A DNA stretch of 11,271 bases from CAZJYI01 sp964550025 (lineage in GTDB: Bacteria > Verrucomicrobiota > Kiritimatiellia > UBA8416 > CAYOBW01). The position numbers and the translations under genes were made by a program. The stretch spans positions 1-11,271 of the forward strand of contig CAZJYI010000257.1 of NCBI GenBank assembly GCA_964550025.1, read 5' to 3'. Under the pieces are notes generated by a model, which was not told the DNA's origin, did no database searches, and worked only from the letters and a program-made list of their open reading frames with translations. Each line of letters starts with the position of its first letter. Within the stretch, counting starts at the first letter, position 1. Shown piece by piece: positions 1 through 6,824 of this stretch.

Positions 1-1589
1 TCATCAGGAGGTGTGAAGCCCTGTTTGCGGCGTGCGAGGGTTTTGTCCGGAATCAGTCCCGCCATGGCCTTGCGGAGCATTATCTTGCTCTGTCCGTCGG
101 CAAGCTTGTAGTGCCCCGGCATGCGGCGCGCGAAATCGACCAGTTCGTTGTCCAGGAACGGAACTCGCGCTTCCACGGAGTGTGCCATGCTGAGCTTGTC
201 GTCGACGGTGAGAAGGCCGTTCAAGAAGGTCTTGAAATCGAAGTACAGAGCCTTGTGAAGAGGCGAGACGTTGCCGGCGCCCTGCATGACGGCGTCGAAA
301 CTGTCCCGTGTAGAGAAACCTCCGAGCTTGGCGTTGACCTCATCCGTGAACAGGGCACGTTTTTCGGTGTCGGTCAGAAACCGGATCCACGCGCTGTAAT
401 ACGCACTGTCGAAGGCTGCCCCTTGCAGATCCAGGATTGGCTCGTAGCGCCACGGGTAGCCGGCAAAGAGCTCGTCCCCGCCCACGCCGGAGAGGACCAC
501 GGGCACAAACTGCCTGATCATGCGTGCCGTGTACCAGACCTGGTAGCTGATCCCAACGCGCGGCTCGTCCAGATGCCAGGTCACCGTAGCCAACGACGGC
601 GGCATCGCGTCCGGGCCGAGCAGAAGCTCGTGATGCTCCGTGCCAAGGTAGTCAGCGAGTCCGTACGACTCCTGCCGCTCGTCGAAGAACTGTTCCAGTT
701 CCGTGACATCATCAGGCAGGTCAAAGCCACAGGTGAACGTATGCATGTCATCGATTCTGCGTGCGGCCACCGCCGAGATGGCGCCCGTATCCATGCCGCC
801 GCTCAGGTAGGCGCCGACGGGAACATCACTGCGTAGCTGTCTGGCCACCGCCGCCTCGAAGCGCTCGCGAAGCCCGTGCGCCCACTCGCGGGCAGACAAC
901 GTTTCATCAGGCTCGTACCGCAGGTCCCAGAACTGGTGGCGCCGAGCGCCTTGTCGGCCGCAAACGAGGTAGTGGCCGGCCGGTAGCATGTGGACACCCT
1001 CGAACATTGTGCGGCTGCCGAACGTGTTCTGGAAGGTAAGATGTTCCGCCAGACCGAAGACATCCGCGCGAGCTTCGAAGCCGGGCATGCACAGGAAAGC
1101 CTTGGCCTCCGAAGCGAAGGCCAGCGTGTTCCCCAGCTCCGTGTAGTACAGAGGCTTGACGCCGAACCTGTCGCGCGCCAGCAGCAGCTCCTCGCGTCGG
1201 GCGTCCCAGAGGGCGAAGGCAAACATCCCGTTCAGGTCCTCGACGCAGGCAGGCCCCTTCTCTTCGTACAGGTGGATAATGACCTCGGTATCCGTGTCGC
1301 TCTTGAAGCGGTGTCCTCTGTCGAGAAGCCCGCGCCGGATTTCCTGGTAGTTGTAGACTTCCCCGTTGTACGTGATCCGGACCGTGCCGTCTTCGTTCGA
1401 CATCGGATTGCGCCCTCGCACGGAGAGGTCGATGATGCTCAGCCGGCGGTGGCCCAGGGCGATCGGTCCGTCGGCCCATAGCCCGCTGTCATCCGGCCCC
1501 CGATGGGCCAGCAGATCGCACATGGCACCCACGTGCCCCGCGTCGACGGGCGTGCCATCCCTGCTGTATGCTCCGGCGATTCCGCACAT
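1..1589 (-). CDS. asnB: Class II glutamine-dependent asparagine synthase-type amidotransferase (3' end beyond window)
   Basis: Transfers ammonia from glutamine to an ATP-activated carboxylate. The ATG at 1589 opens MCGIAG, so Cys2 becomes the N-terminal nucleophile of the class II glutaminase domain, which fixes the start. Glutaminase motifs follow: HRRLSIID (48-54), YNGEVYNY (74-81) and SDTDTEVI (97-104). The synthetase domain has the ATP PP-loop SGGMDT at 263-268, where the last residue is Thr instead of the usual Ser, then LSGVGGDELFAGYP, SMAHSVEARVPFLD and RKQGFTPP near the edge. About 529 residues are visible. Family members usually have 600-650, so roughly 100 are missing to the left. 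It lies 17 nt after the epimerase stop, with only a weak ribosome site. In sugar-nucleotide operons such proteins (WbpS-like) are thought to amidate uronic acid carboxylates; that role is inferred here, and plain asparagine synthesis is the alternative. Confidence 0.93.
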   Translation of the reverse strand, partial: MCGIAGAYSRDGTPVDAGHVGAMCDLLAHRGPDDSGLWADGPIALGHRRLSIIDLSVRGRNPMSNEDGTVRITYNGEVYNYQEIRRGLLDRGHRFKSDTDTEVIIHLYEEKGPACVEDLNGMFAFALWDARREELLLARDRFGVKPLYYTELGNTLAFASEAKAFLCMPGFEARADVFGLAEHLTFQNTFGSRTMFEGVHMLPAGHYLVCGRQGARRHQFWDLRYEPDETLSAREWAHGLRERFEAAVARQLRSDVPVGAYLSGGMDTGAISAVAARRIDDMHTFTCGFDLPDDVTELEQFFDERQESYGLADYLGTEHHELLLGPDAMPPSLATVTWHLDEPRVGISYQVWYTARMIRQFVPVVLSGVGGDELFAGYPWRYEPILDLQGAAFDSAYYSAWIRFLTDTEKRALFTDEVNAKLGGFSTRDSFDAVMQGAGNVSPLHKALYFDFKTFLNGLLTVDDKLSMAHSVEARVPFLDNELVDFARRMPGHYKLADGQSKIMLRKAMAGLIPDKTLARRKQGFTPPD

Positions 1590-1606
1590 CTCGTGGCGTG
1601 CCCGGG

Positions 1607-2575
1607 TTAGATCGTTTGCCTTGCCTTCAGTTGCTTGCGGTACTCGATGACGCGCTTCATACCTTCTTCGACAGACGTCGTTGTCTCGAAGCCAAGCATC
1701 TCTCGCGCCTTGGCAGGGCAGCCCCAGCGGCGTGTGACCAGGCCGGAGTCCATTTCTTCGTAGCGAGGCGAGAGCTTGCCCTCTTTGCCGCAGAGGCGGA
1801 TCAGCAGGTCTGCCAACTCGGTCAAGGTCGTTTCTTCGCCGCTGGCAACGTTGAAGAACTCGTTTGTTACGGGGCTCTTCAAGGCCATCAGGTTCGCGCG
1901 GGCCACGTCTTCGACGAAAACCAGGTCCGTTGTCGCCGACCCGTCTCCCCGTACGATCGGCGGTTCGTCGGCCTCGATCCGGTTCAGGAAGTGCATGATC
2001 ACGTCCATATACGCGGCTTCGAACGGCTGGCGCGGACCGTAGACGTTGAGATAACGAAAGCCAACGAAGTCGAGGCCGTACTCTTTGTAGAAAGCCCGGT
2101 AGTATTGTTCGTTGGCGACCTTTGACGCGCCGTAAAACAGGTCGTTGTTGAGGGGGTGCTTCTCGTCGGTGGGGAGATAGAGCCCTTCACCGTAGACGGA
2201 CGAGGAAGAGGCCGCCACGACTTTCTTGACACCCGCTTCCACGCAGGCCTCAAGCACGTTGAAAGTGCCCGCAATGTTGACATCAAGGGAGAGCCGCGGC
2301 TCCCGTTGGCAAAGGCGTAGCCATGCCGCGGCTTCATGGAAGACAAAGTCTGTGCCTTCCACGGCTCGTCGCACGGCTTCCCTGTCTCGAATATCCCCTT
2401 GGATAATCTCGACCTCCCCGTGGGAAGATGCCCACTCCAGGTGCTCACGCTTCCCTCGTACCAGGCTGTCAAAGACGATGACCTCGGCCCCCTCCTTGAC
2501 CAGTTCATCGGCGATGTGTGATCCGACGAGGCCGGCCCCGCCGGTTACCAAGACTCTTGCACCACGCAGTTCCAT
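1607..2575 (-). CDS. NAD-dependent nucleotide-sugar epimerase/dehydratase (extended SDR)
   Basis: Cytosolic Rossmann enzyme of 322 residues that acts on an NDP-sugar, most likely through a 4-keto intermediate. The NAD site GGAGLVGS is at about 12-19, Asp36 probably contacts the adenine ribose, SSSSVYG (about 123-129) supplies the catalytic Ser, and YGASK (Tyr148, Lys152) is the YxxxK pair. RYLNVYGPRQ and GDGSATTDLVFVEDVARA are typical of the GalE/WbpP/RmlB-like group, and the length is normal. A TTG sits directly before the ATG at 2575, but AGGAGA at 2583-2588 lies 7 nt from the ATG, so the ATG is preferred. It is the fifth gene of the operon, 66 bp after the flippase-like gene and 17 bp before asnB. 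Substrate is not determined by sequence; a C4 epimerase for UDP-HexNAc or UDP-uronic acid is plausible, a 4,6-dehydratase less so. Confidence 0.93.
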   Translation of the reverse strand: MELRGARVLVTGGAGLVGSHIADELVKEGAEVIVFDSLVRGKREHLEWASSHGEVEIIQGDIRDREAVRRAVEGTDFVFHEAAAWLRLCQREPRLSLDVNIAGTFNVLEACVEAGVKKVVAASSSSVYGEGLYLPTDEKHPLNNDLFYGASKVANEQYYRAFYKEYGLDFVGFRYLNVYGPRQPFEAAYMDVIMHFLNRIEADEPPIVRGDGSATTDLVFVEDVARANLMALKSPVTNEFFNVASGEETTLTELADLLIRLCGKEGKLSPRYEEMDSGLVTRRWGCPAKAREMLGFETTTSVEEGMKRVIEYRKQLKARQTI

Positions 2576-2582
2576 CAAGCTC

Positions 2583-2588
2583 TCTCCT
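2583..2588 (-). promoter_or_regulatory. Shine-Dalgarno site of the epimerase gene
   Basis: On the minus strand this reads AGGAGA, 7 nt upstream of the ATG at 2575. It decides between that ATG and the TTG immediately before it. Confidence 0.7.
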
Positions 2589-2641
2589 AGATTGACCTCT
2601 CTCCGGGATATGCCGCGGCGCCCACGGCCCGGGTATTCCCC

Positions 2642-3706
2642 TCACGAATCCTGGTCGCAGGCGTCCTCGCCACCACGACTGGGGTCGTTCTTGTTTGCAC
2701 GGCGAGCCCCCTCCACGATGCTGCGCAGAGACAGGCTTTCGATGCCCAGGCTGACCACGCCCTGGATCGTGGACGAGATGTATACCACAGCGTGAAGGAC
2801 GAGCGCAAACGCCAACGCCCCGTCCCGCTCCACGGCGAATGAAGATAGCGCCAACGCGACAAAAAACTCGTAGGTTCCTACGGCTCCGGGCGCAGTGGGA
2901 ATCACGAAACTCAGGCTGAGCACGGCGGCCACGAACAGCGCCGCCCCGTAGGGAAGGTCGAGGCGCATCGCGACCATCACCAGGGCGACGCTGGCCGCCG
3001 CCAGAAGCCATATGACGATCGTTAACGCCGCGACTTTGCCGGCTTGCCGCGCGTTTCGAAACATGCTCAGTCCGGCGCGTGATTGTTCGAGGATCTGGAG
3101 AACGCGGCGCTGCCATCGGGCCGGCACCAGGCGTGCGATGAACCGCGGCAGCACCCCCTCCTTCCCTGCATGGGTAGCGAATGCGATTGTAGCCGCAGCG
3201 ACGGCGGCCAGCAGGAAGCCGCCAATGCTCAATCCGATTCGCACCTCCCGGGCAACGGGAATCCACAAGCACGCGATTCCGGTGAAGCAGAGCAGGACAA
3301 GGAGGTCGGCCATTCGTTCGAGCACCACCGTGGCCGCCGTGGCACTCTTGCTGATTCCCGTCGTGATGCCGAACACGTAGATTCTGACGATCTCTCCCAT
3401 CCGCGCGGGTAGAAAATTGTTTGCCAGGTAGCCGATCATCATGCTGGTGTACAGCGGACGGAGTCGTGTCCGCGATCCACGGCCGAACAGTGATTTCCAG
3501 CGGTACGCGCGAACCAGGCTCTCGGCCAGCCCCACCAGGGCGGCCAGGAGGAGAAACGGCAGGCGGGCTGAGGTCATCGCGTGCCAGACCTCCGGCAGGT
3601 CCGTCCTTCGGAAAGCAAGGAAGAGCAGGCCCACACCTATCAGGATGCCCGCGAAGCCGGAGAGCCGGGCGGGCGGGAAGCGTCCGCCGGTAGCCTTGCC
3701 AGCCAT
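2642..3706 (-). CDS. Flippase-like integral membrane protein (UPF0104 / LPG synthase TM-region / AglD family)
   Basis: A 354-residue polytopic inner-membrane protein with about eight hydrophobic segments, at roughly 17-32, 50-65, 84-98, 128-150, 160-178, 225-247, 253-275 and 295-318. Family hallmarks are NNFLPARMGEIVR (96-108), LERMADLL (129-136) and the late loop PTAPGAVGTYEFF (270-282), matching the N..lP.R.GE..R and P..PG..G..E patterns of this superfamily. It lacks the soluble C-terminal domain of MprF and ends in a short charged tail. Members include archaeal AglD-like and bacterial proteins assigned to lipid-linked sugar handling or envelope lipid modification; the biochemical activity is poorly defined. 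GGAGGG (3713-3718) lies 6 nt before the ATG. Sitting among sugar-nucleotide genes, it may handle a lipid-linked glycan intermediate. That is inference. Confidence 0.88.
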   Translation of the reverse strand: MAGKATGGRFPPARLSGFAGILIGVGLLFLAFRRTDLPEVWHAMTSARLPFLLLAALVGLAESLVRAYRWKSLFGRGSRTRLRPLYTSMMIGYLANNFLPARMGEIVRIYVFGITTGISKSATAATVVLERMADLLVLLCFTGIACLWIPVAREVRIGLSIGGFLLAAVAAATIAFATHAGKEGVLPRFIARLVPARWQRRVLQILEQSRAGLSMFRNARQAGKVAALTIVIWLLAAASVALVMVAMRLDLPYGAALFVAAVLSLSFVIPTAPGAVGTYEFFVALALSSFAVERDGALAFALVLHAVVYISSTIQGVVSLGIESLSLRSIVEGARRANKNDPSRGGEDACDQDS

Positions 3707-3712
3707 TCACTT

Positions 3713-3718
3713 CCCTCC
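3713..3718 (-). promoter_or_regulatory. Shine-Dalgarno site of the flippase-like gene
   Basis: GGAGGG on the minus strand, 6 nt upstream of the ATG at 3706. It sits in the 37-bp gap after the oxidoreductase stop codon and supports the start chosen for the membrane protein. Confidence 0.7.
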
Positions 3719-3743
3719 GGTCGGTCGAGCGTTCCGTGCTTCT

Positions 3744-4781
3744 TCAGGAGGAGGTGGAGATGTCGACCGGGGTCCCGTCTTGCCTCAGAGACTTCTCGGC
3801 GGCCTCAAGTGCCTTCACGACCCTGAGACCGTTCGGTCCGTCCGTCAGGGGCTGGCGATTGTCCCTGATACAGTCCACAAAGTGGCGGCACTCCGCTTGT
3901 AGCGGCTCGCCGAACTTGACCGTCGGGACAACCTTGCTCCCCCTCCGAATCTGGAACTGGAACTCGGCAAACGACTCCGGGGATTCGAGAAACTCGTGCA
4001 GTTCCGCGATCCCTTTGTCGTAGAGCTGGATCTTCTCGTCCAGGCTCACGTCATCATAAACCAGCATCTTCTTGCTGCCCACGATGGTCATCAAACGCGT
4101 CTTCCGCGGATCAAGCCACCCGAGGTGGAGATTTACGCCGATCCCGTTCGGATACTCCAGATTCACGAAGACAACATCTTCGACACCCGTGTTCAGGTAT
4201 GACCATCCGCGAGCGGAGACACGCACGGGCTCCTGCTCCAGCCATGAGTTGACAATCGACACATCGTGGGGGGCAAAGCTCCACAGCGCGCTGATGTCGT
4301 GCTGGATACGTCCGAGATTGACGCGCTGCGAATAGACATAGAAGATTTTGCCCAGTTCGCCGCTGCTCATGTATTCCTTGATCTGTCGAACAGCCGCGTT
4401 GAACTCAAACACATGGCCTACCATGAGGATTCGCTGCCGGCGGTCCGCCTCGTCGATCAGAGCCCTGCACTCGTCAGTCGTCCTGGCAAGCGGCTTTTCA
4501 ACAAAGACGTGTTTCCCTTTGGAGAGGAAAGCCTGCGCCAGGGGGAAATGGGTGCTGATCGGCGTGGCGACCACGACCGCGTCGATGCTCGCGTCTTCAG
4601 CGATTTCCTCGACGTTCTGCGTGAGAGCTGCCGATGGGCAGAAGCGAGAGCGTATCCTGGCGGCGCGATCCAGATCCAGATCGCACAATGTTGCGACCTC
4701 CACACCTTCGATGGAAGCGAAATTGCGGATCAGGTTGGGTCCCCAGTATCCCGTACCGACAATGGCGATTCGCAGCGTCAT
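3744..4781 (-). CDS. Gfo/Idh/MocA-family NAD(P)-dependent sugar oxidoreductase
   Basis: A 345-residue soluble oxidoreductase. The N-terminal Rossmann domain has GTGYWG (9-14) for the dinucleotide and VEKPLA (94-99), in which Lys96 of the EKP motif is the usual catalytic residue. GHVFEFN (122-128) and SFAPHDVSIVN (168-178, with His172 and Asp173) lie in the C-terminal alpha/beta domain that forms the sugar site. Length is normal and the gene is intact. Its ATG lies inside ATGA, sharing 4 bp with the aminotransferase stop, and AAGGAG (4790-4795) sits 8 nt upstream within that gene, indicating translational coupling. By position it corresponds to WbpB/WlbA, which oxidises C3 of UDP-GlcNAcA before transamination. 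The sequence does not prove that substrate; other NDP-sugars or inositol-type substrates are possible. Confidence 0.92.
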   Translation of the reverse strand: MTLRIAIVGTGYWGPNLIRNFASIEGVEVATLCDLDLDRAARIRSRFCPSAALTQNVEEIAEDASIDAVVVATPISTHFPLAQAFLSKGKHVFVEKPLARTTDECRALIDEADRRQRILMVGHVFEFNAAVRQIKEYMSSGELGKIFYVYSQRVNLGRIQHDISALWSFAPHDVSIVNSWLEQEPVRVSARGWSYLNTGVEDVVFVNLEYPNGIGVNLHLGWLDPRKTRLMTIVGSKKMLVYDDVSLDEKIQLYDKGIAELHEFLESPESFAEFQFQIRRGSKVVPTVKFGEPLQAECRHFVDCIRDNRQPLTDGPNGLRVVKALEAAEKSLRQDGTPVDISTSS

Positions 4782-5878
4782 GCCAAACTCTCCTTGAGCG
4801 CGTCGCAGACGTAGTTGATCTGCTCGTCTGTTAGTTCCGGGTACAGCGGGAGAGAGATGATCTCGTCCACGACCGCCTCCGTTTCGGGGAAGACGGCCTC
4901 ACCGTAGCCCTGCTGCACGTATGCGGGCTGGCGGTGCAGGGGGATTGGATAGTGGATTCCCGCGCCGATGCCCTTGGAATTCAGGTGTGCGAGGACGTCG
5001 TCCCTGTTCTTCACGCGAATCACGTACAGGTGATAGACGTGCCGGACGCCCGGTCCCTCGCTGGGCAGGATCGCCCCGCAGTCTGCCAGCAGTTCCGTAT
5101 AGCGGGCGGCGTGCCGCCGGCGCGCTTCGGTCCAGTCCTCGAGATGGGGCAGTTTCGTCCGCAAGACGGCCCCCTGCAGACCATCCATTCGCTCTCCCCA
5201 GCCGATCATGTCGTGCGAGTACTTCGTGGTACGTCCGTGGTTCCTCAGCATCCGGACTTTTGCCAGCAGGTCCCTGTCCCGGCCTGTCACCCCGCCCGCG
5301 TCCCCGTAAGCCCCGAGGTTCTTGCCGGGGTAGAAGCTGAAGCAGGCAAGGTGGCCGAACGTGCCGCACCGGGCTCCCTTCACCTCCGCGCCGTGGGCCT
5401 GGGCCGCATCCTCTATCAGCAGCAAGCCGTGGCGGTCGGCGATCTCCGCCAGTTCTTCCATGGGTGCCGGCTGACCGTACAGGTGGACCGGAATGATTGC
5501 CTTTGTCTTCGGTGTGATGGCGTCTTCGACCTGGGCCGGATCGATGTTGTACGTCTCCGGGTTGATATCCACGAAGACAGGCCTCGCGCCGGTCTGGGAA
5601 ATAGCCTCGCCGGTGGCGATGAAGGTGTGCGTTGTGGTGATCACTTCATCTCCGGCGCCGATGCCGCCGGCTTCGAGAGCCAACCGCAGTGCCCCGGTGC
5701 CGGATGCCACGCCCACCGTCTCCTCCGTCCCAATATAGGCGGAGAAGTCCTGCTCGAACGCCTTCACTTCGTCTCCGAGAATGAAGGCCGTGTTGTCCAC
5801 AACCCTCTGGATCGCGGCGTCTATCTCCGGCTTGATGGCCCGATACTGGGCCTTGAGATCAACAAGTGGAATGTTCAC
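4778..5878 (-). CDS. DegT/DnrJ/EryC1/StrS-family PLP-dependent sugar aminotransferase
   Basis: A 366-residue fold-type I enzyme that transfers an amino group, usually from glutamate, to a keto-sugar nucleotide. The N-terminus MNIPLVDLKAQY is typical of the family. SGTGALRLAL (59-68) lies in the cofactor pocket, IEDAAQAHG (155-163) carries the Asp that contacts the PLP pyridine nitrogen, and FSFYPGKNLGAYGDAG contains the PLP-binding Lys186. RNHGRTTKYSHDMIGWGERMDGLQGA is the conserved substrate-loop region. The start is the GTG at 5878, within a GTGA overlap with the acyltransferase stop, with AAGGAG at 5887-5892 8 nt upstream. A longer frame reading back into the upstream gene is not used. It most resembles WbpE/WlbC-like sugar 3-aminotransferases by gene order; exact regiochemistry is inferred. 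Confidence 0.94.
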   Translation of the reverse strand: MNIPLVDLKAQYRAIKPEIDAAIQRVVDNTAFILGDEVKAFEQDFSAYIGTEETVGVASGTGALRLALEAGGIGAGDEVITTTHTFIATGEAISQTGARPVFVDINPETYNIDPAQVEDAITPKTKAIIPVHLYGQPAPMEELAEIADRHGLLLIEDAAQAHGAEVKGARCGTFGHLACFSFYPGKNLGAYGDAGGVTGRDRDLLAKVRMLRNHGRTTKYSHDMIGWGERMDGLQGAVLRTKLPHLEDWTEARRRHAARYTELLADCGAILPSEGPGVRHVYHLYVIRVKNRDDVLAHLNSKGIGAGIHYPIPLHRQPAYVQQGYGEAVFPETEAVVDEIISLPLYPELTDEQINYVCDALKESLA

Positions 5879-6522
5879 GACTGTTTCTCCTTGGTGAGTT
5901 CCTCGATTTCGTACGCACCGAGCTCCCGGACGTCGTTGACGACGCGGGCCGGGTTTCCTGCGACCACTTTGTAGTCCGGCACGTCTCGCACCACCACGGA
6001 CCCCGCACCAACCAGCGCGTGTCGACCAACCACGACGCCGGGCAACAGTGTCGCGTTGGCCCCGATCTTCGCGTGAGCCTTGATCTGCGCGCCCGCGAGC
6101 TGCGACTTCACGTCGCGACTGCGCGGATAGCGGGCATTTGTCAGGACAACGTTGGGCCCTACCCACGCATATTCCTCCAACACCGAGTATTCGGGAACAA
6201 ACGCGTTTGAGTGGATCCTGGCGTGAGATCCGATCCGGACGTGGTGTTCTACGACGGAGTGTGACCCGATGCTCACGTCATCACCAATCCGGTTGGACTC
6301 GCGGATCAGCGCACCGTGCCCCGTCTGGAAGCGGGAGCCGATCACGTTCCCGGCGTAGATGACCGTATGGGAACGTATGCAGGAATCCGCGCCCACGCGC
6401 GTTTCCAGGCTGCCCTCCGACGCCTCCCTGGGGAGCACTCCGATGATCGAGTAGTCCTCAACCCGGCAGTTCTCGCCGAGCTCCACGCCGGGCATGATCC
6501 TACAAGTCGATTCGTTTGTCAT
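5875..6522 (-). CDS. Left-handed beta-helix (hexapeptide-repeat) sugar N-acyltransferase
   Basis: A 215-residue protein, first gene of the minus-strand operon. Hexapeptide repeats of the [LIV]GxxxX type run through most of the chain (for example IGDDVSIGSHSVV, VRIGSHARI, AKIGANATLLPGVVVGRHALVGAGSVV), predicting a trimeric left-handed beta-helix that binds acetyl-CoA. The end VPDYKVVAGNPARVV is the standard cap of sugar O/N-acetyltransferases. EEYAWVGPNVVLTN resembles the WbpD/WlbB-type and GTGHN-type NDP-amino-sugar acetyltransferases. Because the gene overlaps the aminotransferase by 4 bp, acylation of the amine made by that enzyme is the likely job. The ATG at 6522 has no strong ribosome site (only a GGGG stretch), and the ATG of Met10 is a less likely alternative. 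The acyl donor could be something other than acetyl-CoA. Confidence 0.9.
   Translation of the reverse strand: MTNESTCRIMPGVELGENCRVEDYSIIGVLPREASEGSLETRVGADSCIRSHTVIYAGNVIGSRFQTGHGALIRESNRIGDDVSIGSHSVVEHHVRIGSHARIHSNAFVPEYSVLEEYAWVGPNVVLTNARYPRSRDVKSQLAGAQIKAHAKIGANATLLPGVVVGRHALVGAGSVVVRDVPDYKVVAGNPARVVNDVRELGAYEIEELTKEKQS
5887..5892 (-). promoter_or_regulatory. Shine-Dalgarno site fixing the GTG start of the aminotransferase
   Basis: AAGGAG on the minus strand, 8 nt from the GTG at 5878. It lies in the last codons of the acyltransferase gene and supports the GTG over longer in-frame extensions. Confidence 0.7.
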
Positions 6523-6592
6523 GACCCCAATCCGACACTGCGTTGTCCGGGTGACGCTGCCCCCCGCCCCGGATCGATTCAGAGAGCTGCGG

Positions 6593-6622
6593 ACTCTAAC
6601 AGAAGAGGATTGCCGGTTTCAA
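6593..6622 (-). promoter_or_regulatory. Possible sigma-70-like promoter of the minus-strand sugar operon
   Basis: On the minus strand TTGAAA (6617-6622, 5 of 6 to the -35 consensus) is followed after 18 bp by TAGAGT (6593-6598, 4 of 6 to the -10 consensus). Transcription would start near 6586, leaving a leader of about 63 nt before the ATG at 6522. It is the best match seen by eye in the region, but matches of this quality occur by chance. Confidence 0.3.
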
Positions 6623-6700
6623 ACGAAAAAGCCGCCAGGCGCGGGGGTTAGACGCACCCTTTCTGTACTACAACCTGCCATTTTCTTGTTTTCCTGACAC

Positions 6701-6758
6701 GATTTACAGGCTCTACGGGATGGGAAGGGCTATCCTGTAGATCCTGTTGATCCTGTCC
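6701..6758. repeat. Tandem 9-bp ATCCTGTNN repeat with inverted partner
   Basis: Three head-to-tail 9-bp units at 6732-6740, 6741-6749 and 6750-6758 share ATCCTGT and differ only in the last two bases (AG, TG, CC). The segment GATTTACAGG at 6701-6710 is the inverse of CCTGTAGATC at 6734-6743 in 9 of 10 positions, and the odd pair would be G-U in RNA. A 10-bp stem with a 23-nt loop is therefore possible. It is intergenic and non-coding. From memory, ATCCTGTTxATCCTGT-type repeats are scattered in several environmental bacterial genomes; I could not verify that here. Confidence 0.7.
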
Positions 6759-6824
6759 AATGCTCTCGTTTGGTTGCAGCGATGCTGCGCTGTGGGTGTT
6801 GATGGAGAAGATGGATGCTCCCTG

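Noticed and set aside
111..836. Plus-strand open frame opposite the AsnB-like gene
   Set aside because: The opposite strand carries all AsnB motifs in one uninterrupted frame; this one has none.
2505..3710. Alternative minus-strand frame of about 400 codons over the flippase-like gene
   Set aside because: Arg/Pro/Gly-rich with no membrane segments. It is the out-of-frame reading of the real gene.
4934..5974. Long plus-strand open frame antisense to the aminotransferase and acyltransferase genes
   Set aside because: No recognisable domain. The minus-strand frames have full family motifs and coupled start/stop junctions, and high GC produces long antisense frames.
5879..6166. N-terminal extension of the aminotransferase frame into the acyltransferase gene
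   Set aside because: The extension is Arg/Gly-rich and unrelated to the family. The GTG at 5878 has an AAGGAG 8 nt upstream and yields a normal-length protein.
6732..6758. CRISPR-like repeats
   Set aside because: The units are 9 bp and directly adjacent, with no spacers and no cas genes nearby.
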